From assembly GCA_023818655.1 (NCBI GenBank), contig JAMWCI010000008.1:1-32298 (forward strand): 32,298 nt of DNA, given 5' to 3'. Below, piece by piece: positions 19,581 to 29,427 of this stretch. The stretch is from Candidatus Omnitrophota bacterium. GTDB taxonomy: Bacteria; Omnitrophota; Gorgyraeia; Gygaellales; Profunditerraquicolaceae. The notes below the pieces were generated by a model that was not told where the DNA came from, searched no databases, and worked only from the letters and a program-made list of their open reading frames with translations. Both the position numbers and the translations under genes were made by a program. The first letter of the stretch is position 1, and each line of letters starts with the position of its first letter.

Positions 19581-20342
19581 TTAGCGGAAGCACTCCAACG
19601 TTTCTGTTATCGGTCCTTTGGAAAAACCATTGATAAACTGGTGAACAACCGGGTGCGTAGTATTCTTAATTTCTTCTACGGTGCCCTCAGCTATAATCTT
19701 TCCTTGATACAGCATAGCTATTCTATCCGCCACTTTATAGGCGCTTTTCATATCGTGGGTAACCACAATTGAGGTTACCTTTAATTTATCGTGAAGGTCC
19801 TTTATGAGTTCGTTGATGCCATCAGCGGTAATCGGGTCTACTCCGGTAGTCGGTTCGTCGTAAAGTATAATCTGCGGCTTCATGCAAATCGCCCGCGCCA
19901 AGGCGACGCGCTTTCTCATACCGCCGCTTAGTTCAGAAGGCATAAGATTCTGTATGCCACAGAGGTCTACCATAGACAATGCTTCTTCTACTCTCTCCAG
20001 CAACTCTTTAGTGCCGATATGCTGGTGTTCAATAAGACCAAAACCTATATTTTCACCCACAGTCATAGAATCAAATAACGCCCCGCTCTGGAATACCATG
20101 CTTATACGCATACGCAGCTCATTCAATTCCCGAGGGGTTAAGGCGTTGACTTCTTTATCATCAACAAAAATTTTTCCGCTATCCGGTCTTAGCAGCCCCA
20201 TGATATGTTTAAGCAGGACAGACTTGCCGCAACCAGAGCGACCGATAATTACGCATGTCTCTGCTGTATTAATCCTTAGATTCAAATTATCCAGCACTTT
20301 ATGTTCGCCGAAGGACTTGGTTACATTTACAATATTTATCAT
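19581..20342 (-). CDS. mlaF: MlaF-like ABC transporter ATP-binding protein
   Basis: Walker A GRSGCGKSVLLKHIMGL, signature LSGGMRKRVALARAI, Walker B IILYDEPTTGVDP. Confidence 0.92.
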   Translation of the reverse strand: MINIVNVTKSFGEHKVLDNLNLRINTAETCVIIGRSGCGKSVLLKHIMGLLRPDSGKIFVDDKEVNALTPRELNELRMRISMVFQSGALFDSMTVGENIGFGLIEHQHIGTKELLERVEEALSMVDLCGIQNLMPSELSGGMRKRVALARAICMKPQIILYDEPTTGVDPITADGINELIKDLHDKLKVTSIVVTHDMKSAYKVADRIAMLYQGKIIAEGTVEEIKNTTHPVVHQFINGFSKGPITETLECFR

Positions 20343-20348
20343 ATAAAT

Positions 20349-21149
20349 TTACGGAAAGATAAAATAGAATAAAGCCGTAAAGAAACAATCCGCCAGGATA
20401 ATCAAAATAAAAGATTTTACCACCGATAGTCTGGTTGCCCGACCAACGCCTTCAGCTCCACCCTGCACGTTGAACCCTTCGTAGCAACTTACCAAGGCGA
20501 TAATTATCCCGAAAAATATGGTTTTAAAAAGACCGGTAAATACGTCTTTATAGAGCAGGGATTCAAAGGTGACTCGCATATACAAATTTCCGGAAATCCC
20601 TAGTTTGTATACACAAATAAGATAACTGCCCAAGATACCAATCAGGTTAGCATACAGTGTTAATAAAGGCAGCACAACTATCAGGGCAAGAAAACGCGGA
20701 ACAACCAGATATTTTACCGGATTGGTAGCCAAGGTTTCTAAGGCATCTATCTGTTCGGTAACCTGCATAGAACCGAGTTCCGCGGTAATCGCTGCTCCTA
20801 CCCGGCCAGCTACGACAAGAGCGGTAATTACCGGACCAAGCTCCCTGACCACAGAAAGGGCAACAAGACTGGCGATATAAAGCTCTGAGCCAATACGTTG
20901 CATAAAATACGCTGTCTGTAACGCAAAGATAAACCCGATAAACAGGGCAATAAGCGATACTATAGGCAGACTGTCGTTACCGGTCTTTTTAACCTGTTCA
21001 AATACCCGCTCAACCTTAAAGGGCGGCGTAAACGCATAATAAACAGTCTGCACAGCCAAACTCGTCAGACCGCCCAGAAGATAAAGAAAGGAAATAACGC
21101 TCCTACCGATATGGATAAAAAAATCTTTCAGCGGCATTTTTCTATTCAA
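20349..21149 (-). CDS. mlaE: MlaE-like ABC transporter permease
   Basis: [42 protein letters not shown] signature. Confidence 0.93.
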   Translation of the reverse strand: MNRKMPLKDFFIHIGRSVISFLYLLGGLTSLAVQTVYYAFTPPFKVERVFEQVKKTGNDSLPIVSLIALFIGFIFALQTAYFMQRIGSELYIASLVALSVVRELGPVITALVVAGRVGAAITAELGSMQVTEQIDALETLATNPVKYLVVPRFLALIVVLPLLTLYANLIGILGSYLICVYKLGISGNLYMRVTFESLLYKDVFTGLFKTIFFGIIIALVSCYEGFNVQGGAEGVGRATRLSVVKSFILIILADCFFTALFYFIFP

Positions 21150-23559
21150 AAACCAGTTCTTGGTTCTTACGCAAGACTTTTATCGTTGAGCCTTCTTTGA
21201 AACGTTTAGAGATTATCTCTCCGGCCAAAGGGTCCTCAAGGAATCTCTGGATTGTCCTTTTTAGGGGCCTTGCCCCAAACACAGGGTCAAATCCTTTTTC
21301 AATAAGAAACTCTTTTGCTTCTTTGGTGACCTCCAAAGTTATCTTTTGTTCAGCTAATCTCGCAGAAACAAAGCTGACTTCGATATCAATAATACGTTCC
21401 AAATCCTCCCTGCCTAACTGTCGGAAGACAATGATATCGTCTATGCGATTGAGGAATTCCGGCTTGAAGGTGCGCTTGACTTCCTCCAGTAATTTCTCCT
21501 TCATCTCTTGATAAGTAATCTCCTCTTTCTGGGCTTTAAATCCCAGGGAACCGCTTTTGCGTATTAATTCCGCTCCGACGTTAGAAGTCATAATAATAAT
21601 CGTATTTTTAAAATCCACCTTTCTGCCAAAGCTGTCGGTTAGGCGTCCGTCTTCAAAGACTTGCAAGAGTAGATTAAACACATCCGGATGCGCCTTCTCA
21701 ATCTCGTCAAGCAGTATTACCGCGTAAGGCCTGCGTCTGACTTTTTCCGTAAGTTGACCACCTTCCTCATATCCCACATAACCCGGCGGAGCGCCAATAA
21801 GACGAGACACATTGAATTTCTCCATATACTCGGACATATCCAGTTGCAACAACGCATCCTCGTCGCCAAACATAAACTCTGCCAAGGCGCGCGCAAGCAG
21901 AGTCTTACCTACGCCCGTAGGACCAAGGAAAATAAATGATCCGATTGGCCTTTTTGGGTCCTTGATACCTGCGCGCGACCGCCGGACAGCATGGGCGATA
22001 ATGCCTATTGCCTCATCCTGACCGACCACCCGTTTATGCAGCTCCTCTTCAATCTTAAGGAGCTTTTCGCTTTCTTTTTCTTCCAACCTGAATATCGGTA
22101 TGCCTGTCCACTGCGCCACAATCTTGGCGATATCCTCTTCGCCTACCTCAGGCCGCATCTTATCCTTTGCCTGCGACCACTCGCGGTTTAATCGTTCTAA
22201 TTCCTGACGCGCCTGCCTCTCCTGATCCCGCAACCCAGCTGCCTTCTCAAAATCCTGACTCTTTATAAAGGCCTCTTTTTCCTTGCGTAAACTCTCTACT
22301 TTTTCTTCCAGTTGCTTAATCTCAGGAGGAACGATTAATACATTTAATCGCGCGCGGGAACCCGCTTCATCCATCAAATCTACAGCTTTGTCTGGCAGGA
22401 ATCTTCCGGAAATGTAGCGGTCGGATAATTTTGCCGCTGCCTCTAAGGCGTCATCGCGAAAGGTAACGCGGTGGTGCGTCTCGTATTTATCCCGCAGCCC
22501 TTTGAGTATCTCAATGGTCTGCTCCACCGTTGGCGGCTCTACCATTATAGTCTGAAATCTTCTCTCCAGCGCCGCGTCTTTCTCTATGTATTTTCGGTAT
22601 TCATCCATCGTGGTTGCGCCGATACACTGCATCTCTCCTCGGGAAAGAGATGGTTTTAGAATATTGGATGCATCAATTGCTCCTTCAGCGGCCCCGGCGC
22701 CTACCAGTGTATGCAACTCATCGATAAAAATAATTACATCCTGAGAACGTTTTATCTCCTCCATCACCGCCTTTATTCTTTCCTCAAACTGGCCGCGATA
22801 TTTTGTGCCTGCAATCATAAGCGCCAGGTCCAAAACTACAATACGTTTATACCTTAAGACCTCGGGGACATTCCCTGCGACTATCTGCTGGGCAAGTCCT
22901 TCCACAATAGCAGTCTTTCCTACGCCTGCCTCACCCAAAAGAACCGGGTTATTCTTTGTCCTGCGGCTTAAAATCTGGATTACCCGTTCAATCTCCTGCA
23001 CCCTATTCACTACCGGGTCAAGTTTATTTTCCCTTGCCAGAAGAGTAAGATCCCTGCCAAAGGCATCCAAGGCAGGAGTCTTGGTTTTAGCGGCCTGCGG
23101 CCCTCCTCCTGTACCGGGCAAGGCAGACCCCAAAATCTCCATCACTTCATTACGCAAAGTATTTAAATCCAAACCGAGATTCATCAAAACCTGAGAGGCA
23201 ATCCCTTCTCCTTCGCGGATAAGTCCCAGAAGCAGATGTTCTGTGCCGATATAGTTGTGACCGAGGCTGCGCGCTTCTTCTGCTGCCATCTCCAGCGCTT
23301 TTTTTGAACGCGGGGTAAAAGGGATATCGCCAATAATCTGGGTGGTTGGCCCGGGTTGTACCAGTTTTTCTATTTCCAGCCGGATATTCTCCAGGGAAAC
23401 GCCCATCTTCTGCAATACTGCCGCAGCCACACCTTCTCCCTCGCGAATCAACCCCAGCAGGATATGTTCGGTGCCGATATAATCGTGATTAAAACGTCTG
23501 GCTTCTTCTTTCGCCAAAATAATAACTTTCCTTGCCCTTTCGGTAAAACGATTAAACAT
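21142..23559 (-). CDS. clpC: ATP-dependent Clp protease ATP-binding subunit ClpC
   Basis: Two Clp_N repeats, two AAA domains ([30 protein letters not shown]), UVR middle domain; adjacent to mcsB. Shine-Dalgarno GGAGGAAAGGCA-ATG. Confidence 0.96.
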   Translation of the reverse strand: MFNRFTERARKVIILAKEEARRFNHDYIGTEHILLGLIREGEGVAAAVLQKMGVSLENIRLEIEKLVQPGPTTQIIGDIPFTPRSKKALEMAAEEARSLGHNYIGTEHLLLGLIREGEGIASQVLMNLGLDLNTLRNEVMEILGSALPGTGGGPQAAKTKTPALDAFGRDLTLLARENKLDPVVNRVQEIERVIQILSRRTKNNPVLLGEAGVGKTAIVEGLAQQIVAGNVPEVLRYKRIVVLDLALMIAGTKYRGQFEERIKAVMEEIKRSQDVIIFIDELHTLVGAGAAEGAIDASNILKPSLSRGEMQCIGATTMDEYRKYIEKDAALERRFQTIMVEPPTVEQTIEILKGLRDKYETHHRVTFRDDALEAAAKLSDRYISGRFLPDKAVDLMDEAGSRARLNVLIVPPEIKQLEEKVESLRKEKEAFIKSQDFEKAAGLRDQERQARQELERLNREWSQAKDKMRPEVGEEDIAKIVAQWTGIPIFRLEEKESEKLLKIEEELHKRVVGQDEAIGIIAHAVRRSRAGIKDPKRPIGSFIFLGPTGVGKTLLARALAEFMFGDEDALLQLDMSEYMEKFNVSRLIGAPPGYVGYEEGGQLTEKVRRRPYAVILLDEIEKAHPDVFNLLLQVFEDGRLTDSFGRKVDFKNTIIIMTSNVGAELIRKSGSLGFKAQKEEITYQEMKEKLLEEVKRTFKPEFLNRIDDIIVFRQLGREDLERIIDIEVSFVSARLAEQKITLEVTKEAKEFLIEKGFDPVFGARPLKRTIQRFLEDPLAGEIISKRFKEGSTIKVLRKNQELVFE

Positions 23560-23573
23560 TGCCTTTCCTCCGT

Positions 23574-24629
23574 TTATAATATCAAATTGAGCCTCTTGCG
23601 GATTAATTCTGCCCGTTTTATATCTCTTTCCATAGACGAAAGTTTTTTATTCTCTATCTTCTGCAGATGCGCTGGCTGAGTAAGGATAAAAAGCTCGTTT
23701 ATCTGCCTGCGGCTAATCTCCTTGAGTATCTCCAAATCATTGCCCAGTCTTATCATGGATAATAACTCTATGGTCTCCTGCGAAGAGATAATCCTGGCGC
23801 TCTTTAAGATTCCCAAGCTACGATTAACTCGGTCCTCAAGCATAGCTCTATTACGGGAAAGCAACAAATCGCGCGCCTGATTTTCCTGTTCGATTATCTG
23901 CCGGATAAGACCATTTATGTTTTCAATAATCTCCTCTTCGCTATGCCCCAAAGAAACCTGGTTAGAGACCTGGAAAAAGTTTCCGCTTGCCTGCGTGCCT
24001 TCGCCATACAGTCCGCGGGTAGTAAAACTAAGTTTGGCAATCGCTGCCAATACGCGGTCAATCTGACGCGTCATTACCAGAGCCGGAAGATGCAACATTA
24101 CCGAACCGCGCATACCTGTACCGGTATTAGTAGGGCAGGCGGTCAGATACCCCCAGTCTTGGCTATAGGCAATATCCAGCTCTTTGTTTAAGAAATCGTC
24201 TATCCTATTGGCTATATTCCAGGCTTCAAAGAGATTAAAGCCCGACTGCATCACCTGCATACGTATATGATCCTCTTCGTTAATCATAATTGAAAGGACT
24301 TCTTCTTCATCAATTGCCACTGCCTTATTATCCGTCTTCTGGGCATGTTCCAGCGACATCAGATGGCGCTCTACAAAAAACTGTTTATCTACGCTATCCA
24401 TCTCCGCCAACAGGAATACGGTTATTCCCTGCAAAGAATCGATTTTCTTTACCTTTTCTGTAATAGCCGCAAGGGTTTCTTTACCATGCTTTTTATCTGC
24501 CCAGTGAGGAAAAGCGACTTTATCCAGATTGCGGGCAAGGCGTATGCGGCTGGAAATCACAATATCCGCATTAGGACCTGTGCCTTTAAGCCACTCGCTT
24601 GTATGATTCAATAAATTAATAAGTTCCAT
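23574..24629 (-). CDS. mcsB: Protein arginine kinase McsB
   Basis: Phosphagen-kinase-like: [60 protein letters not shown]. Confidence 0.94.
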   Translation of the reverse strand: MELINLLNHTSEWLKGTGPNADIVISSRIRLARNLDKVAFPHWADKKHGKETLAAITEKVKKIDSLQGITVFLLAEMDSVDKQFFVERHLMSLEHAQKTDNKAVAIDEEEVLSIMINEEDHIRMQVMQSGFNLFEAWNIANRIDDFLNKELDIAYSQDWGYLTACPTNTGTGMRGSVMLHLPALVMTRQIDRVLAAIAKLSFTTRGLYGEGTQASGNFFQVSNQVSLGHSEEEIIENINGLIRQIIEQENQARDLLLSRNRAMLEDRVNRSLGILKSARIISSQETIELLSMIRLGNDLEILKEISRRQINELFILTQPAHLQKIENKKLSSMERDIKRAELIRKRLNLIL

Positions 24630-25128
24630 CTTGTTCTTTCTTCTCCAGCTCCTTTATCTGGTCGCGCAGGCGCGCGGCCTCCTCAAAAGCCTCCCTTGCA
24701 ATTGCCGCCTGTAATTTACTACGCAACTCCTCCAGCTCTGCCTTTTTCTTCGACATGCGGCGCCCTTTGACTGCCGGACCCTTGCCAATATGGTTTAGCG
24801 AACCATGTATCCGTTTTAATAAAGGGGCAAGGTATCTTTTGAAGACAACGTAACATTCGCCGCATCCCAGTCGGCCGATTTTCTTAAAGTCCGCGTAGGT
24901 AAGGCCGCAGTTCGGACATTTTGCTGTAGCTGCGCCCTCTACTTCTGAGCCGGGCTTTTCAAATTCAGCCATACCTGCCAGCAGGTCGCTTAAGCCAAAC
25001 TGCTGCTCCATCTCAATGCTCTTCTTGCGCGCGCACTCCTCGCAAAGATGAAGCTCATTCATCTGTTCATCAACAATCTCAGTTAGATGAACGGTAGCCT
25101 GATTTTTTCCGCAGATGTCGCAGAGCAT
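24616..25128 (-). CDS. mcsA: McsA-like zinc-finger / UVR-domain activator protein
   Basis: CDICGKNQA...CEEC, CPNCG...CGEC, C-terminal UVR motif EAFEEAARLRDQIKELE; overlaps mcsB. Confidence 0.9.
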   Translation of the reverse strand: MLCDICGKNQATVHLTEIVDEQMNELHLCEECARKKSIEMEQQFGLSDLLAGMAEFEKPGSEVEGAATAKCPNCGLTYADFKKIGRLGCGECYVVFKRYLAPLLKRIHGSLNHIGKGPAVKGRRMSKKKAELEELRSKLQAAIAREAFEEAARLRDQIKELEKKEQDGTY

Positions 25129-25130
25129 CG

Positions 25131-26000
25131 CTAATATCTAACCCCCTCTTTAGTGGTTAATATCTTAAATTTTTTCATAAACAAAAGAGTCATCTCGCCA
25201 GGCCTGCCGTTTCCGATAACACGCCCGTCTACTGCAACCACTGGAATAATCTGGGCGGCTGTTCCGGTAAGGAAGCATTCGTCGGAAATATAAACCTCAT
25301 GCCGCGTAATTACATGCTCATGCACAGGGATTTTTGCCTTGCGCGCAATCTCCAACACTGTATCGCGGGTTATGCCGCGCAAAGTCCCCATGCACTGAGG
25401 CGGGGTATAAAGATGCCTGTTTTTCACGATAAAGATATTGTCTCCGGTGCACTCGGCAACATAACCTAAAGAATCCAGCATTATCGCCTCATCGCAACCG
25501 GCGTTTACCGCTTCAATCTTGGCCAAGATATTATTCAGGTAGTTTAAGGATTTTATCTGCGGATTGAGCGCCTCCGGAAGATTTCTTACCGTCGGAACGG
25601 TAATAATCTTAAGCCCCTCTTTGTAATATTTCTCCGGGTAGAGGACAATCTTGTCTGCGATAATGATAACTGTGGCATTGCCTTTGCACTTGCGCGGGTC
25701 AAGACCCAAATCCCCTTCTCCGCGGGTTACCACCAGCCGGATATAAGCATCGTTTAATTTGTTCTCTTTTAGGGTGGCGATAACCGCTGCGATAAGCTGC
25801 TGACGAGTAAGGGGAATTTCTAACATAATGCTTTTAGCAGATTCAAAAAGGCGTTCAATATGCTCTTTGAGCTTAAAGACCAGACGGTTGTATGAACGAA
25901 TCCCCTCAAAAACACCGTCTCCGTAAAGGAAGCCGTGGTCAAAAACCGAAATTTTCGCATTCTCCTTCTCGTAAAATTTCCCGTTAATATAAACCTTCAT
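25131..26000 (-). CDS. ilvE: Class IV aminotransferase (branched-chain amino acid aminotransferase family)
   Basis: FDHGFLYGDGVFEGIRSY, KSLNYLNNILAKIEA, EAIMLDSLGYVAECTGDNIF. Substrate (BCAA versus D-amino acid) not resolvable from sequence. Confidence 0.82.
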   Translation of the reverse strand: MKVYINGKFYEKENAKISVFDHGFLYGDGVFEGIRSYNRLVFKLKEHIERLFESAKSIMLEIPLTRQQLIAAVIATLKENKLNDAYIRLVVTRGEGDLGLDPRKCKGNATVIIIADKIVLYPEKYYKEGLKIITVPTVRNLPEALNPQIKSLNYLNNILAKIEAVNAGCDEAIMLDSLGYVAECTGDNIFIVKNRHLYTPPQCMGTLRGITRDTVLEIARKAKIPVHEHVITRHEVYISDECFLTGTAAQIIPVVAVDGRVIGNGRPGEMTLLFMKKFKILTTKEGVRY

Positions 26001-26015
26001 AAGCTCTCCTCTTGT

Positions 26016-26687
26016 TTAATTAAACAGGAAGCCGTCCTTTAAATGATACACCCTATCCGCTGTTTCAGCCAGCTCTATATTGTGCGTCACTAAGATAACT
26101 GTCATTTTATTCTCCAGACTAACCCTTCTGATAATCTCAATCACGTCTTCTCCTGTTTTGGAATCCAGATTCCCTGTAGGTTCGTCACAGAAAAGCACCT
26201 GGGGATTATTTATCAATCCGCGCACTATCGCCGCTCTCTGCCTCTCTCCTCCGGAAAGTTGATTCGGAAAATGTCTCATCCTCTCTCCAAGACCAATCTC
26301 AATAAGAAGTTCTGCCGCGCGGTCTTTTGTATAGCCATCGGCTTTATGCGCCAGCCAGGTCGGCATCAGCACGTTTTCCAATACCGTAAATTCCGGCAAA
26401 AGATGATAAAACTGGAATACAAAGCCAAACCGCCCATTACGGATACTGGCAATCTTTTCGTCGCTTAAAGAATAGAGGTCATCCTGTTCAAAAATCACCT
26501 TTCCCTGCGTAGGTGCATCCAAACCTCCCAATATGTGCAAAAGGGTAGACTTGCCAGCTCCGGATGGCCCCACGATGACAATAAATCCGCCTTTTTCAAA
26601 AGAGATATCTATGCCTTTCAGCACATCCAGCGAGTTCTTGCCGTTGGTGTATGTTTTATGTATATTCCTTGCCTCGATTAAAGCCAC
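26016..26687 (-). CDS. lolD: LolD-like lipoprotein-release ABC ATPase
   Basis: GPSGAGKSTLLHILGGLDAP, LSGGERQRAAIVRGL, LFCDEPTGNLD; follows the LolC-like permease. Confidence 0.9.
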   Translation of the reverse strand: MALIEARNIHKTYTNGKNSLDVLKGIDISFEKGGFIVIVGPSGAGKSTLLHILGGLDAPTQGKVIFEQDDLYSLSDEKIASIRNGRFGFVFQFYHLLPEFTVLENVLMPTWLAHKADGYTKDRAAELLIEIGLGERMRHFPNQLSGGERQRAAIVRGLINNPQVLFCDEPTGNLDSKTGEDVIEIIRRVSLENKMTVILVTHNIELAETADRVYHLKDGFLFN

Positions 26688-26688
26688 C

Positions 26689-27879
26689 TTATTCGTAACG
26701 CAGGGCCTCTACGGGTTTTAACCGAGCGGCTCTATTTGCCGGATAAACTGTGGAAACAATGGTAATTACCAAAGCAGAAAAAATAATTACGATGATATCC
26801 GGCCAGAGTTGCAAAGACACAGGCAACTTGTTTATGTAATAGATATCCGAAGGCAATTTTATGAACTGGTATTTCTTTAACAACATACAGATTGCTACGC
26901 CGCTTAGACTACCTAGAAAAATACCAAGGATTCCGATTATTAGCCCCTGATAAGTAAAAATCCTGCGTATGCCGGAAGAGTTTATGCCTATCGCCCTTAA
27001 AATGCCGATGTCTTTTGTCTTCTGCACCACCATTACTATAAGGGTGCTGACAATGTTCAAAGAGGCCACCAAAATAATTAAGGTTAGGATGATAAACATC
27101 GTCAGCTTCTCAAGCTTCAACGCCGCAAAGAAATTCTGGTTTATCTCCATCCATGTCTTGATAGTGTAATTGAAACCGAATAACTCAGAGAGCTGGCTCT
27201 TTAGTTTATCCGCCAGATACATATCATCAAGCTTTATGGCAATGGCGCTTATTATATTTTGCATACCCATAATCTCCTGTGCGCAGGCAAGATGCGTAAA
27301 AACAAGATTCATATCGTAATCGTACATCCCTGAGTTGAATATGCCTACCACCTTCAGATTATACTGCTTGCCCAATGGCGAATAAATAAGCAACTTGGAA
27401 TTTAATCCCAACCCCAGGTACATTGCCAGTTCTTTACCGACGATAACGCCTTGTTTATCCAAATTGTCAATGTTGCCTAAAGTAACGTATTGTCTTATCT
27501 TTGTCACTGAGGGTTCGGTTATCGGGTCAATGCCTCTTAAACCCACCGCAAAAAACTTTTCCCCCTCTTTAACTAACACCTGCCCCTGCACATTGGGGCT
27601 GATTCCCTTTATATGGGGATTAGGCGCAATCCGGCTTAAAATCTTCTCGTACTCCGCGTTAGTTATACCCTGATAACTGGCGATAGTGATATGCGAAGAA
27701 TTACCCACGATTTTATCGCGCAAATCCTCGTCAAAACCGCTCATTACGGCAATCACCACAATCAATGCCATCACGCCTATCGCCACGCCCAAGATGGAGA
27801 TTATGCTTATCAAGGAGATAAATTTCTCCTTTCTCCTTGTAATCAGATAACGCCAGCTAATCAGAAGCTCTATGCGCAT
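26689..27879 (-). CDS. lolC: LolC/LolE-type lipoprotein-releasing permease
   Basis: IELLISWRYL..RKEKFISLISIISILGVAIGVMALIVVIAVMSGF and C-terminal FtsX-like block. Confidence 0.9.
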   Translation of the reverse strand: MRIELLISWRYLITRRKEKFISLISIISILGVAIGVMALIVVIAVMSGFDEDLRDKIVGNSSHITIASYQGITNAEYEKILSRIAPNPHIKGISPNVQGQVLVKEGEKFFAVGLRGIDPITEPSVTKIRQYVTLGNIDNLDKQGVIVGKELAMYLGLGLNSKLLIYSPLGKQYNLKVVGIFNSGMYDYDMNLVFTHLACAQEIMGMQNIISAIAIKLDDMYLADKLKSQLSELFGFNYTIKTWMEINQNFFAALKLEKLTMFIILTLIILVASLNIVSTLIVMVVQKTKDIGILRAIGINSSGIRRIFTYQGLIIGILGIFLGSLSGVAICMLLKKYQFIKLPSDIYYINKLPVSLQLWPDIIVIIFSALVITIVSTVYPANRAARLKPVEALRYE

Positions 27880-29322
27880 TTATCCTTCTGGTCTTAAAAG
27901 CGGAAATAGGATTACATCTCTTATTGAAGGCTGATTAGTCAAAAGCATGCACAACCGGTCTATGCCTATCCCCAGACCCCCTGTCGGAGGCATACCGTGT
28001 TCCAGGGCGATAATATAATCCTCATCCACCTTTTTTTGTTCAAGCGGCTCAAGCTCTTTAATCTCCTCTTCAAACCGCCTGCGTTGTTCAAGGGGATTGT
28101 TCAACTCTGTATAAGCATTGCCAATCTCAATACCTGCTATGTAAAGTTCAAACCGTTCGGAAATTAACGGGTTGCCTCTCTTTGCCTTTGCCAAAGGACA
28201 TAGGTTGGTAAAGTAGTCCGTAACAAATGTTGGGGTTGCAGCAATATCATGCTCCAAGACATCCTCAATAATTTTATTTACCTGGGAACGAGTCAGTTTG
28301 TCTTTGTCTTGAGCGAAACCTTTATCCTGTATTTTTCTCAACATAGTAGATGCGTCATCAGAGGGTAAAATCCCGAATTTATCCTTGACCATATCGGCAA
28401 ATGAACGCTCCTGCCAAGGAGGAGATAACTTTACAGCCTTGTCCTGATAAACAAACTCTTCCTTGCCCAGGACTGCGCGCGTAACGTGAACTATCAACTC
28501 TTCGGTCAGACGCATCATATCTTTATAATTGGCGTATGCCTGGTAAACTTCAAGCATAGTGAATTCCGGATTATGCCTAGTCGATACGCCTTCGTTGCGA
28601 AATGAGCGGTTTATCTCATATACCCGGTCTAGGCCTCCGACAATAAGCCGTTTCAGATACAATTCCGGGGCAATCCTGAGATATAAATCCATAGCGTATT
28701 CATTATGAAATGTTTTAAATGGCCTGCCTGCTGCGCCTCCGGCAATACTGTGCATCATAGGAGTTTCCACCTCAATAAAACCGCGACTATCCAGATAATC
28801 CCGAATGGCTTTTATTATACGGGCGCGCATCAAAAACACCTTTTTTACCTCTTCATTGGCGATTAAATCCAAATAGCGCTGCCGATAGCGCAATTCCACA
28901 TCTTTTAAACCGTGCCACTTTTCAGGTAGTGGCCGCAGACTCTTGGCTAATAACCTAAAATCTTCTACTTTTACTGTAGGCTCTCCGGTATGCGTCTTAA
29001 ACAACTCGCCTTTTGCCTGAATGATATCCGCTATATCCAGATTATCAAAACCTTTGAATTTTTCCTGACCGATAGAATCCGCCTTTACATACAGCTGGAT
29101 ACGACCACTCATATCTCTCAAATCCGCAAAGATGACTTTTCCGTGAACTCTTTTTGCCATAATCCTGCCTGACAAAACCACTTTTCTTCCTTCTTGAAAT
29201 TCCTTAATTACACTGGCAATATCCTGATAATCCGGAAAATCAACATTCGGATAGGCGCCACTCGTGGCCTCAAAAGAGTTAAGTTTTTCCTTCCTTTGCG
29301 CTAGAATTTCATTCAATTCCAT
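27880..29322 (-). CDS. lysS: Lysyl-tRNA synthetase (class II); start refined to ATG at 29322 (MELNEILAQ)
   Basis: Class II motifs (FIEVETPMMHSIAGGAAGRPF, RNEGVSTRHNPEFTMLE, GLGIGIDRL). The listed start at 29352 lies inside the promoter spacer, so 29322 is preferred. Confidence 0.93.
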   Translation of the reverse strand: MELNEILAQRKEKLNSFEATSGAYPNVDFPDYQDIASVIKEFQEGRKVVLSGRIMAKRVHGKVIFADLRDMSGRIQLYVKADSIGQEKFKGFDNLDIADIIQAKGELFKTHTGEPTVKVEDFRLLAKSLRPLPEKWHGLKDVELRYRQRYLDLIANEEVKKVFLMRARIIKAIRDYLDSRGFIEVETPMMHSIAGGAAGRPFKTFHNEYAMDLYLRIAPELYLKRLIVGGLDRVYEINRSFRNEGVSTRHNPEFTMLEVYQAYANYKDMMRLTEELIVHVTRAVLGKEEFVYQDKAVKLSPPWQERSFADMVKDKFGILPSDDASTMLRKIQDKGFAQDKDKLTRSQVNKIIEDVLEHDIAATPTFVTDYFTNLCPLAKAKRGNPLISERFELYIAGIEIGNAYTELNNPLEQRRRFEEEIKELEPLEQKKVDEDYIIALEHGMPPTGGLGIGIDRLCMLLTNQPSIRDVILFPLLRPEG

Positions 29323-29331
29323 AGAGTGTTT

Positions 29332-29360
29332 ATTATATAGTAAATCGGACAATGTGTCAA
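29332..29360 (-). promoter_or_regulatory. Consensus sigma70 promoter TTGACA-N17-TATAAT for lysS
   Basis: Minus strand TTGACACATTGTCCGATTTACTATATAATAAACACTCTATG; -35 at 29360-29355, -10 at 29337-29332, ATG at 29322. Confidence 0.88.
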
Positions 29361-29398
29361 TTAAAGAAAAGCCCGCTTTTATATTCTGCGGGCTCTTT
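29361..29398 (-). terminator. Rho-independent terminator downstream of htpX
   Basis: Minus strand AAAGAGCCCGC-AGAATATAAAA-GCGGGCTTTTCTTTAA: 7-bp GC-rich stem followed by a T-rich tract. Confidence 0.82.
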
Positions 29399-29427
29399 AT
29401 CTTATTACAGATTAACGGGTTCTAAAC

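Noticed and set aside
19882-20346. 154-aa plus-strand ORF
   Set aside because: Fully antisense to mlaF, which carries all ABC ATPase motifs.
22805-23194. 129-aa plus-strand ORF
   Set aside because: Antisense to the conserved first AAA domain of clpC.
23356-23679. 107-aa plus-strand ORF spanning the clpC/mcsB junction
   Set aside because: Shadow ORF; no start signal or domain similarity I can recognise.
28990-29172. T-box or amino-acid leader for lysS, cysS or metG
   Set aside because: lysS appears leaderless, and metG and cysS have no upstream non-coding space large enough for a T-box.
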